This document shows, in pieces, positions 25,456 to 36,700 of a DNA stretch of 53,653 nt; positions within the stretch are counted from its first letter, which is position 1, and every line of letters begins with the position of its first letter. A model generated the notes under the pieces. The model saw only the letters and a list, made by a program, of their open reading frames with translations, had not been told where the DNA came from and did no database searches. Source of the stretch: an uncultured Lachnospiraceae bacterium (GTDB lineage Bacteria; Bacillota; Clostridia; Lachnospirales; Lachnospiraceae); NCBI GenBank assembly GCA_947626395.1, contig CANQRU010000022.1:1-53653 (forward strand). Direction: 5' to 3'. The position numbers were made by a program, and so were the translations under genes.

Positions 25456-26139
25456 ATGGAACAGCAGCGTGCCTACCGCCGCACCCCGGCCAGAAGACGG
25501 AACAGCATCTTACGGCTTGAATGGGTCCGGCTTTTACTATTTTATATACTGCCCTTTGTCGTTGTCAATCTGATCATCTTCTTCCTGGTGACTACCAAGC
25601 CCAGCTATGAAGTGACCATTGCCGATACCAATGATTACCGAACCACGAATGTGACCTTCACGATCACATCTTTCATGCCGCTGCGGAACGTGACGATCAC
25701 GCTGGACGGCGAACCGCTTGACCTGACGCAGATCGGACGGAGAAGTTATCAGTCCACCGTTACGCGCAACGGCGTGCTGGAGATCCACATGGAGAACTTT
25801 AACCATATGGCCATCACCGGCTACAAGGTGATCGATGTTCTGGATAATGAGCTTCCGGACGTAACCTCCTATACGCTGGCCGACGGTCAGCTTACGCTTT
25901 GGCTCAGCGATACCCAGTCCGGGATCGATTATGAGAACCTGTCCGCTGTCACCGGAGACGGCAGAGAGATCGCTCCTCTGTCCGTCGATAAGAACGCGGA
26001 AACCGCAGTATTCGAGATCGATACCACTGGGCTTACCGTGACGATAAAGGATATGTCCGGCAACGAATATCAGCCCTCATTCTCTCTGACAGAGGTGGTC
26101 GAGGAAGCCGATAACGACGCGATCCATCCGGCGGAATAA
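25456..26139 (+). CDS. Uncharacterised single-pass membrane protein
   Basis: 227 residues; function not recognised. A basic cytoplasmic N-terminus (RRTPARRRNS) is followed by one membrane helix at about residues 30-52 (LLLFYILPFVVVNLIIFFLV). The rest is an extracytoplasmic domain of about 170 residues rich in beta strands and Thr, resembling bacterial Ig-like modules (for example VTITLDGEPLDLTQ and TLWLSDTQSGIDY). Acidic C-terminus. ATG chosen because GGAGGG lies 6 nt upstream; an open frame extends 33 codons further but begins within the promoter. Stands alone between an HD hydrolase and malQ. Confidence 0.8.
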   Translation: MEQQRAYRRTPARRRNSILRLEWVRLLLFYILPFVVVNLIIFFLVTTKPSYEVTIADTNDYRTTNVTFTITSFMPLRNVTITLDGEPLDLTQIGRRSYQSTVTRNGVLEIHMENFNHMAITGYKVIDVLDNELPDVTSYTLADGQLTLWLSDTQSGIDYENLSAVTGDGREIAPLSVDKNAETAVFEIDTTGLTVTIKDMSGNEYQPSFSLTEVVEEADNDAIHPAE

Positions 26140-26153
26140 GCGGAAGAGGAACA

Positions 26154-26184
26154 GCGCGGAAGTCTGACAGAGCGGCCTCCGCGC
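26154..26184. terminator. Weak bidirectional hairpin between convergent genes
   Basis: GCGCGGA pairs with TCCGCGC around a 17-nt loop, between two convergent stop codons. No proper U-run on either strand, so termination is only plausible. Confidence 0.35.
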
Positions 26185-26197
26185 GTTCGTCACTATA

Positions 26198-27700
26198 TCA
26201 CAGATTTATCCCTCTTGCGTACAACTGATTCATCTCACGGCATTTATCAATGATCGGGCGGGTAAACTCGCCCTTTTTCATGCGCCACTCCCAGTTGCCG
26301 CCAAGCGTAGACGGCGTGTTGATGCGGGCCTCCCAGCCCAGTCCCAGATAATCCTGCAGCGGGATCACCGCCAGCCTGGAGACGCTGGCCAGGGCCGCGC
26401 GGATAAACATCCAGTGGATGTCGTCCCAGTCCGGATCTGTCACACCCATATACCGGGCGGCAAAATCGCGGTCCCTCTGGGGAATCGTCTCATACCAGCT
26501 TCTGACCGTGTCGTTGTCGTGCGTTCCGGTATAGACCACACTGTTGGGCGTGTAGAAGCAGGGCAGATAATTGCTCTTCTCCCTGGAATCGAAAGCGAAC
26601 TGCAGCACCTTCATACCGGGGAAGCCGGTCTTCTCCACCATCTCAAGAACCTCCGGCGTCAGAAATCCCAGATCTTCCGCGATGATATTCAGTTCGCCCA
26701 GCTCGTCCTTCATCTTCTTGAACAGCGCGTAGCCCGGGCCGTTCTCCCACTTGCCGTTCTCCGCTGTGGCGTCGCCTGCCGGGACGGCGTAATATTTCTC
26801 AAATCCGCGGAAATGATCCACGCGCACCACATCATAAAGCTCAAAGCAGTACTTCATCCGGCGCAGCCACCAGGCGTAGCCGGTCTTCTTATGATAGCTC
26901 CAGCGGTACAGCGGATTCCCCCACAGCTGTCCCGTCGCGGAAAACGCGTCCGGCGGCACACCCGCCACCGCTTCCGGCCGGCGCCGCTCATCGAACTGGA
27001 ACAGCTCCGGATGGCTCCAGCTGTCGGAACTGTCGAAGGCCACATAGATCGGAATATCCCCGATGATACGGATTCCGTGGTCGTTGGCGTACTTCTTAAG
27101 CGCGTGCCACTGCTTCACGAACATCATCTGCTGGAACTCGTAGAAACGGATCTCATCCTCCAGCTCTTTGCGGTACTTCGCCATCGCTTCCGGCTTGCGG
27201 AGCTTGATATCCTCATCCCATTCGCTCCAGCTCTTCTCGCCGAAAGAGCGCTTTACCGCCGCGTAGAAGCAGTAATCCAGCGTCTCCTCGTAAAGCCCTC
27301 CGGTCAGTTCGTGATCCAGATCCTTCCCCTCTGCGAGGACGCGTTCTTTCCACCGTTCATAAGCCTTCCGGAGCACCTTGAACCGGTTGTTATAGATGGC
27401 CTCGTAATTAATATACCTCTCGTCGTCCCCGAAATACGCTTCGTCGCATTCCTGCTTTGTCAGCAGGCCATCCGCAGTCAGCTGCTCCAGGTCGATAAAA
27501 TACGGATTCCCCGCGAAAGCGGAGAACGCCTGATAAGGCGAATCCCCATAACCTGTCGGCCCTAACGGCAGTATCTGCCAGTAATTCTGGCCGGCCGAAC
27601 GCAGATCGTCGATAAACTGGTACGCCTCCTTTGAAAACGCGCCGATGCCGTACTCCGACGGCAGACTGGCGACAGGCAGCAATATTCCGCACTCTCTCAT
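26198..27700 (-). CDS. malQ: 4-alpha-glucanotransferase (amylomaltase, GH77)
   Basis: 500 residues, normal for the family. It transfers alpha-1,4-glucan segments between maltodextrins in the cytoplasm. Start region MRECGILLPVASLPS and LPLGPTGYGDSPYQ are typical. Active-site blocks are VRVDHFRGFEKYY (nucleophile D), IIAEDLGFLTPEV (acid/base E) and GTHDNDTVRSW. AAAAGGAGGG lies before the ATG. It has its own promoter directly after the adhesin stop, so it need not depend on that operon. Works with the debranching enzyme, GH31 and branching enzyme encoded elsewhere in the window. Confidence 0.97.
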   Translation of the reverse strand: MRECGILLPVASLPSEYGIGAFSKEAYQFIDDLRSAGQNYWQILPLGPTGYGDSPYQAFSAFAGNPYFIDLEQLTADGLLTKQECDEAYFGDDERYINYEAIYNNRFKVLRKAYERWKERVLAEGKDLDHELTGGLYEETLDYCFYAAVKRSFGEKSWSEWDEDIKLRKPEAMAKYRKELEDEIRFYEFQQMMFVKQWHALKKYANDHGIRIIGDIPIYVAFDSSDSWSHPELFQFDERRRPEAVAGVPPDAFSATGQLWGNPLYRWSYHKKTGYAWWLRRMKYCFELYDVVRVDHFRGFEKYYAVPAGDATAENGKWENGPGYALFKKMKDELGELNIIAEDLGFLTPEVLEMVEKTGFPGMKVLQFAFDSREKSNYLPCFYTPNSVVYTGTHDNDTVRSWYETIPQRDRDFAARYMGVTDPDWDDIHWMFIRAALASVSRLAVIPLQDYLGLGWEARINTPSTLGGNWEWRMKKGEFTRPIIDKCREMNQLYARGINL

Positions 27701-27753
27701 ACCCAGCCCTCCTTTTCTTCTGCCTTTCCCTCAGGATACTTCACTGTTCTTTT

Positions 27754-27782
27754 ATCATAGCAGAAAAACAGGGAATACGCAA
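27754..27782 (-). promoter_or_regulatory. malQ promoter
   Basis: TTGCGT, a 17-nt spacer and TATGAT, beginning on the base after the adhesin stop codon. Confidence 0.6.
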
Positions 27783-30700
27783 TCAGACTTTTCGCCTGTT
27801 TTCGTCCTTCTTCCCTCTCCTGCTGCGTCTGCGGACGATCAGCAGCAACAGCGGAACAAACAGGATCCCCAGACCTATGACTATCGTGGTTACATGGCGA
27901 ATGTTCCGGAGCCAGCGGAGAACTCCCGATCCTTCCGGTACCTGCTGCGTTTCTTCCTGCGCCGCTGCCGCAGGTGCCGGCGCGGCAGTTACTTCCACAT
28001 AGCTTTCCGAAGGCTCCGGGATGGCCTCGGACGCGCTTTCGGCCTCCGTCTCCGGCGGTATCCGCTCATAAACCGCCTCATACGTCATTCCCGGCTGCTT
28101 TGGAATAACCGCGCGGCCGCCGTATACCGCTTCAATATCCGCCACATATTTCCGCCCGGAGGCGGCGGCCCGGCGACAGACCAGGCCGTCTTCATCCGTC
28201 TGGGGCGGGCCGCTCCATTCTGCGGAATCGATCCGGTAATACGCAGGATCCACGCCGGCCAGCACAAGAAGCCTGTCCTCATATCCCGCGAAAGGCTGAT
28301 TCTCCCGCACGTCCACGGTCTCATCTCCCAGAATGAAGCTTCCGGAATCATAGCCCCGGACCGTGACCGGGAATGAGAAACCTTCTTCCCACCGCCATCC
28401 GGATGCCTCCGTCTTCTCCAGAGGAAGCATAACCAGCGCGCTGCGGCCGGTGTCTTCGTCCAGGATCTCCGCTTCTATGGTCTCCGGGATCGCGGCCGCC
28501 TTCTCTACGCCTTCATACCGCACGGATTTCCTTACATATTTGACGATCTCCTGCATCGGGACCGCCACCAGCTGATACGATCTCAGACGGTACTCATTCT
28601 CCTGCCATACATATGTATCCGGCGGCAAAGCCATATCCTGGCCCGGATTTTCCAAAGCCGGGAATATCTCATACTGAACTGTGATCTCCGTTTCTGATGT
28701 TTCCGTGACCCGTTCTTCCGCATATACGGTTATGGCAGCCGCCGCAAGAACCGCGGCCACGGCTATAACAATGGCCGCTCCCGGCAAAATTTTACTTCCG
28801 GTTCTTCTCCAGGTTCTCCGGCGGCGGCCGATCCTGAGCGCGCTCCGGCGGCTTCTGCTGCTGCGCGGCATGTCGCGGCCAGCTCTTTCGGCATCCGGTC
28901 TGTATTCATCTGCCGGCATCCGGCCGCTGCCGTCTCTCATCCGCTTTCCAAGGATCAGGCAGGCCGAAACCGAGAAGGCCATCAGAAATAACGCCGCTAT
29001 GACTGCCTTGTTGTTCCTGTCCCCGGTTTCCGGCGCATTGTAATATTCCATACTTCCCAGAGGAATATTTCCGGAATCGATCACATATACCTGATATTCC
29101 GCTTCAACGGTACCGGGTATCCCGGGTTCAGGCTTTTTCGGTTCTTCCGGCTCTTCCGGTTCCCGCGGCTTACGCGGGCGTTCGTAAACCGCCTCATCCT
29201 TCATCACGATTCTGTCGGTTACGCCGTCCAGGGACACCGTAAATTCAATATCCGCGGCATAAGCGTATCCGGCCGGAGCCGCCTCCTCATGGAGTACATA
29301 CGTCTTCCCGGCTTCAAGCTTTCCGACGATCTCATGAGGCTCGCCATCCGAGATCCATTCTTCCACCAACCGCGTTTTCGGCTGATTCTCCTGTAATTGA
29401 TCCTCCTGCGGCCGGTCTTCCTCCGCTTCGGCGTATTCCAGAATCTGCAGTTTCGCTCCCGGAAGTTCCTTCTCTCCGGTAATATCCGTCTTAGACACCG
29501 ACACACGAGTCGGCGCATCCACCATAACTACCCGCTCCATGCTTCCGTCCTCCGGCACGGTAAACCGAATCTCCGACGCATAGGCGTAACCCTTCGGCGG
29601 CAGCGTTTCCCGCAGCGTATAGGTCTGCCCCGGCTTCAGATCCGCCTCTGTAAAATGCGGCCGCTGCCCGGATATCCATTCCTCGATCACATTTCCTTCC
29701 CCATCCGCAATCTGCAGCTGCGCTCCCGGAAGTTCTCTGTCTCCGGTAATATCCTGTTTGCTGACCGTCACCCGCTGCTTTCTGTCATACCCGGCAATCG
29801 CTGCTATCGAACCGTCGTCACCGATCTCAAAAGCCATTTTTCCGCTCTCGATCCAACTGCCGTCTCCATAGAAAGTAGTCTCCTCCAGCACATAAGTTTT
29901 CCGGTTGGAGAAAATTTCCTTCTCTGACGAGGGATCGCCCACCGTCAGTTCCGGCTGCTCCTCCGCAGGATCATAGGATGCCAGTTCACCGCTTATCTCG
30001 CTCCGGCCGTCCTGCAGCTCCTCCCCTATCTCCCGCAGGCTGAGATGAACCCGCGCCGGCCTCCGGTCCGGCACCAGACAGCTTCCATCCGGCAGGCAAA
30101 GCCGCTTCGTCTGCCTGTCCGTCACTTCCGAGGAACCGTCGCTGTAAATCGTTCTTTCTGTCAATGTGTATACTTCCCCGTCCCGGATCCCGTCCGCGGA
30201 TGTGACTACATGCCCGTCGCCGGATGCCGTCCACGAGACGGTCTCATTTCCATCCGAATCCGTCACTGTGATCTCACTCCGCACGGCATATCTTCCCCGG
30301 ATCGTCGCAGCGAACAGGTCATGCAGTGTGATCAGGGCCGTCCGGCTGCTGATGGAACTGATCCGCCGGCCGTCCATCGAAAGTGTAAATACTGCCGGCG
30401 GCATGATCTGATATCCCTCCGGCACGGATGTCTCCGCCAGCAGATAACTTCTCCCCGCGATCAATCCCTCCAGCACACGATCCGGCTCCGCTTCCGATGT
30501 GATCCACCGTTCGACCGGTTCTTTCTCATCGCAGAGGTAAACGCCGTTTTCATCCGTGCCGGTAACCAGATACACGGCCAGCTCCGCACCGTTCACATAC
30601 GCTTCTCCGAAATCCTTCTTTCTTATGGCGATCCTCGTCTTTCTATTAATGATCTGCCGTTCGTATTCCGCGCTCTCGCCCAGACTGAAAGACACACCGT

Positions 30701-33700
30701 TTCTGTCAGGCGAGAATTCAAACGAATAGATCTGCGGATCTGCCGCGTATCCCTCAGGCGGAATGGTCTCCCTCAGACGGTAGCAATACGGTATAATGCT
30801 TCCGTCCTCCTGCACTTCTCCCACCGGAAGACCGGAAAGCACCGCCGTACCGCCGGTATCGCTGAAGCTTCGTGTAAAGACCGGCTCTGTCAGATCCGGC
30901 TGTCTGTAAGCGGATACTTCAAATACCGCGCCCGTCAAAGCCTCTCCTTCCGGATCCGTCTTCTTTACCGTCACCCGGCCCTCCGCCGGGACATCCGATA
31001 CTCTCACGACACGTATCGGGTCGTCGGTATGGTATTCGATCTTCACCGGCCGGAAAGTCGTATAATAATCCGGGCTTTCTATCTCAACCAGCCAGTAATC
31101 TCCTTCTGGCAGCCGCCTCAGCGTGTGCGGCTTTCTGTCTCCCACTTCATATCCCTGCGGGATCCTGCCGTTGATCCGGTCTGTCTCCGTGTAGATCCCG
31201 TCCCGGCCGCTTGTCCACTCCGCCGCCAGATAAGCCTCTTCCTGTATCAGTCCGCCGTCCGGCGCGGCGCAGTAAAGCGCCAGTCTGGCTCCCGGAAGCT
31301 CCTTTCCGCCGCCGGCAAAGGTCTTGGAGATCATGATCGCGCCTTCTTCATTGCGGATCCGGTAACGCTGTATATCCGCCATATCCTGCACCTTCAGGAA
31401 TAACGGCTCCGCCGCGGCATAACCGGCCGGCGGCTCCGTCTCAACCACTACAAATGACGCTCCCGCAGGCAGATAATCCCAGCGCCGCATTCCGTCCTCC
31501 GTCAGATACGACGCCGCCCGTTCATTCACTTCCGTCAGGACGTGACGGTCCAGCTGGTATTCATAAACCCAGTTTCTCCCCAGACGGCTCTCGCCCTGAC
31601 CGTAGGCCGTGACCATGATATCCGCCCCGTCCTCTGTCCGAAGCGTCATCTGCACTGTAGTCGGAAATGTCCCCGTGCTGCCGCCGTCCGCCGCTGCGTC
31701 GATCTGCGTATGGTTAACATAATTCGCCGTGTAGCTTTGTCCGTCATATTCCCAGGATATGCTCCGGATGCTCGTTCCGTAACGGCCGAACTGATCTTCA
31801 AACTCCCGGATAAAACCGGCGTATTTCTTCCCGTCGCTACTGACGAAATGATCCACCTCCTTCTGCGGATCATAGACAGGCCATCCGTTTTCGTCGTAAA
31901 CAGCCTTTCCCTGCGCATCCGTAACCGCCTCATAGACCGTAAATCCCGCGCCGTTCACCAGTTCCCGGCTGCTGCCATCGCCGGTGTATTTCTCGATCTC
32001 CACCTTCGTATGGTCATTATAAAGAATATATGTCTGTACCTGACCGGTTCCGGCGGCCTCGATCTCCATCGCGGACGCGCTGACCATACCCGGCGGCGTC
32101 TCTGTCTCCTCCAGCAGATATTCGCCCGCGGGTATTCCCTCCAGATAGAGCGGCTCTTCACCCGTTACCCACGAAGCAGTCAATAGTTCTTCCGCGCCGG
32201 TACGGCTGTTCGTAGAACGGTATCTGAGAGGCTCGACGCCCTTTTTCTTCAGATAAGTCCCATCCGGATATTGCTCCAGATCGGAAGTATATACTCTGGA
32301 CGCTTCATAAAGAGCCAGACGCGCGCCGGATACCTGGGTCTGTCCGAACGAGCCTTTTCCTTCCGTCACTGTCCCCAGCACTGCCGGGCGGCCGGATGCG
32401 TCCGTCTGCCTCATATCCAGAACCCTGTAGGTATAGTCCGGCGTTCCGTCTGCCTTTCCGATCAGAAGCTTTGTCGTCGCGTCCGTCATTCCGGTTTTCT
32501 GAACCTCTGTCGTCTCCTCTGCGACCACGCCGATGGGAAGCCCTTTCAGATACCCTTCCGGGGCTGCCAGTTCTTCCATAATGTAAGTTCCCGCAGGAAC
32601 CCGCCGGAGCAGATCCGCCTGACCTTCCGTCATGCGGTCTGAAAACGGATCGTCCGGCGTGATCTCGCCGGTAACCCAAGTATTCTCCAGGATATAACTC
32701 TCCCCGGCCCGGTGAAGGATCGTACCGGCGTTTCCATTTTCCGCTGTAACATAGTTTTCCGCCATAACATAGGACGCCTCATCATAATCCCCGGTCAGAT
32801 CCGAGGTCTTCTCCCTCACCAGGCGCCCGTTCCGGTCGTAGAGCGGAATCTCCGTCTCATAGCTCTCCCCGCTGTAACGGTAATACAGAGGCAATCCGTG
32901 TTCGTCATAGATCGGTTCCACCGATTTCTGAAAGCTTCCGTTATTCCCGGTAATGACCGACTCTCCGTTCAGATCCTGTCCGGCCCGGTTTTGGGCCAGC
33001 GCGTGCATTTCATGGCTCTGCTCCCCATCGTCCGGTTTCCAGGTTCCGGTCAGATATTCCGCGTCTGCGCTTTCTCCCAGAGTGGCGATCCTTGATGTCG
33101 ATATCTTCTCCTGCGCCAGAAGACGCCCCGCACCATCCCTGGCAATATTCACCGGCCAGACCAGCACCCGGACAGCCTCACCGGCATCCGCCAGCGCATA
33201 AGCCATTCCGGTATACGGATCCGCCAGGCCGTCCCTGCTGCCGTCCGCATCCAGATGATACAACACTACGCCGCCGCTCATCCGGACAGACCCGTCCGCC
33301 TGCTTTGCCGGGCGGGCAAACTCCCCTTCAAATACTTTATCCGCGGCCGAGTAGGATATTTTTGTAAAATCTCCGCCGGCCAGTTCAAAGACAGCCGTAC
33401 CGTCTCTGAAGGCGAAAATGGACTGGCTTCCATCGGCAGCCGGGCTCAGTTCTTTGTCCTCTTCCAGCTGATTCACTTCCAGCCGGTCATGATCCCTGCC
33501 ATAGGCGTAAAGCACCTTCCGGCCAGCCACAGTCTCTGTCCGGAACAGTTCCAGCCCGCTCAGATCATAGAAGAGAATATCCGTATCTCCCCGCTCGACC
33601 TTATCCGCTTTCCATATATCCTGCGGTGTTCCCGCAGAACCGGCGCCGCCGCCCGTATTCACAAATTCCGTTCGGAAACCGGCGCTCCCCTTCTTCACAT

Positions 33701-36700
33701 ACATACGCGTCACGCTGCCGGTTCTGCCCCGTTCCACCACAAGGCCGTCATACGCCAGATCTTCTCTGTCCCCGGAAGGCGTCAGTTCCAGACCTTCATA
33801 CAGAGTCATCAGCGCTCCCGTAACATAGCCGTTCTCATCGTCGGCCGTTTCAAGCGCCTGTGTGACATATCCATATCCCGCAAACAGCCCGCCGTGATAT
33901 ACGATACGGATATCCATGCCGGTGTCCCTGAGCGCATTCAGATATTCCAGCGTCCCTTTCCGCCAGGCGTAGCCCATATAGACGCCGTTCTGAAACGCGT
34001 ATTCATACTCTGCCCTGCCGCCGATCTCCGCCAGGCTTCCGTCCACACGTCCGCTGATCTTATAGGTTACGGTGCGCGGCTGCGAACTGTCACTGTCTGC
34101 CGAAGCCTCCTTCCGCTTCTCCACCAGCAGCCTGGTCGGCGCGTTCTCCACATAGATCCGCGCCGTGTCAGCCGGATCTTTCGGATCATCGGCAGAATCA
34201 TACAGCGTCGCTGCCACGCGGCTGTCCCCGCTGCCTCTCTGATAATAAGTGACTGTGTCGCTGTAAATCTCTACCGCGATCGGACGGCTCCTCACATAAC
34301 CGGCAGGAGCCTTTACTTCCGCCAGAACATACACACCTGCCGCCAGCGGCTCCGGCGTTTCCAGCCAGCCTGCATTCTGCTGTCCGTAACCGCCGGCGAA
34401 GCTTTCGCCCGCGCTCTCCATAATACCGTCTCTGGCCGTCGTATAGGAGTGAAACTGCCCGACCCTCGCACCGCTTGCGTCTGTCTGGAACACACGCGTT
34501 TCTTCGTGACAGACCGGCGTTCCCGCGGGAACGGTTCCGCGATATTTACCGGCCAGCCACGGACGGATCCCGGAAGCGCCCATACTTTCCAGAAATTCCA
34601 TGCTTCCGTATACTACCGTGTCCCGGTCATAAAAGCGTACTGTCCCCTCGCCGTCCGGCGAATCATCTCTCTCCGCCTCATAGATATTGAAAATGGCGTC
34701 GTCATGCAGCAGATTCTCCCTGGTCTCCGAATCCATTTTCTCAATGCGCAGCTTCGCGCTATACGGCCTGTTGACAAACCGCACGCGGGCATAAGAACCG
34801 TCGCCAACGATGCTCCTGTCAGCCGCCGGGCCGGTACCCCCATTCTCCGTGCTGCCTCTCCCGAACGTACCTGCTCCGCTGATTCCCGCATCGCCGCCTT
34901 CTCCAACTGCATCCATCCCCGGCGTCGTCTCTTCGTTCACCAGGCTCCAAGGCACCAGCATCGGGCTGAACAGTCCCTCATAAGCTGTCTTCATTCCGCG
35001 CATCGCCCTGACGCCGTCGCGGTAATAGTACCCTTCCGGATTCTCCTCCGCCGCAGTTCCTCCGGCGAACCGCACTCCGTCCGCTTCCGCCGCGTCTTCC
35101 GTCACCGAACTGTAGCGATAGACCTGGCCAATCTCTTCTCGCCCGGATTTTCCTTCTGCCAGATAATACGTCACCTTCTCCGTCCGGTCGTCCTCATCGT
35201 TATAATAATTCAGATACGGCTTCCATTCATCCTGGGTCAGGGCAAAATAATCCCCCTCCCCCGCTTTCTCCGCGCCGTTGCTGATTACGTCGATATCCAG
35301 ACCGTATTTATAAAGTTCGAAATCCCCGCTGTGATTATGGGCTTCCGTTACATAAGGCGCCGCAGTTCCGCCGGCCGTCCGGCAGGTCTCCTCTCCGAAT
35401 CGGATCCCGTACCTCTCCTGCATATCATCCAGGGGCATTCCGCTGTCATAGATATACTCCGCGCTCATGGTATCGTCCGAAGCCTCGCTCTCCGTCTGCA
35501 TATACACCGAAGGTACCAGCACCTCTTTCGGACTGTCGATCCGATAATGGCGGTTCCTGTAATCCTGCAGATCCGCATAATGGGGCTGCTGTTCGGCGAT
35601 CACATAGGTCCCGTACGGCAGTCCGGCTGAAATACCATAATAATACGCTTCTCCTTCCTCATCCGCATTCACCGTCGCGGGATCTCCGTCCGGGCCGCCT
35701 CCGGCCGCGCCGTCCCACTTAACCGCATAGATCTCATCCAGATCATAATTGAAAAATGGTTTCAGATAATCCTCAGCCTTACGGAGCGCCCGCCGCAGCG
35801 CTTCATCGTAAAACTGGTCGCCATAGGCCGTCTTCTCCCTCTCGTCCATCTGCGATACCTCGCCGTCCAGATACCAGTCGATGGCAAACTGACGGACCAT
35901 ATCCGAGAACCCGGCGTTTTCCTCCGCCTCCTTACTTCGGTTTGCCGCGTTGCTGAAGGGCCGGAAGGAAGTCCGCTTTTCCGCTCCGTTGTCCCATTTA
36001 TCATAGTTGGCGACCGTCAGGGCATCAAAGAATTTATCATAGTTTGGCACCTTCACCGTCCGGACGCCGGCCCCATCCGCAGACTGCCTCTCCACCGTCT
36101 CAAGAACCGCCGTGTAGCCGCCTGACGGCTCGTCTTCCCCTTCCGGATACAGCGCTTCATTCGCATTTACCGCGTCTTCCGTCTGTTTATAAAGAACTTC
36201 CGTGCTTCTGGGTACTTTCGTAAAGACAGCGGGAACCAACGCCGGATACGCGTTCTTCGCTTCCGCAATATCGATCTGGCGGCCGCGGCGGTCAAGCCAC
36301 ACGATCTCGCCTTCCTGGTTCCTGTAGATCCGCTCCAGATTGCTCTTCAGATAAGCCTTAAACCGGAAATTCGGAAGAAGTTCCTGTTCGGGCGCATCGT
36401 CCGGCGTACCTTCTTCCGCCCGGATCGTCTTGATCACCTTCACCCTCTGACCGATGATCTTTTCCTGCATTCCCACAGGCGTCGTCCGGCTTCCTGAGCC
36501 CGGACTGCCCGCGCCGTCCTGCATGGGAGAAATCTGTCCCGGATAAACCAGTTCCGCAAGCCCTTCCGGCTCATCTCCCCGGACGCACGCGAATGCGCTG
36601 GCCCCTGCGCCCGCGATCTCTGTCAGATAGTCGCTGTAAAACATCTCCTTTCCGTCATGGACATATGAAGTATACGGCGCGGCGGCACGGAATGTCATAA

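Noticed and set aside
33255-35630. 791-codon plus-strand open frame opposite the adhesin
   Set aside because: Antisense shadow of a repetitive GC-rich gene; no ribosome site at its start and no recognisable fold. The same holds for the 662-codon frame at 41544-43532 and the 516-codon frame at 48067-49617.
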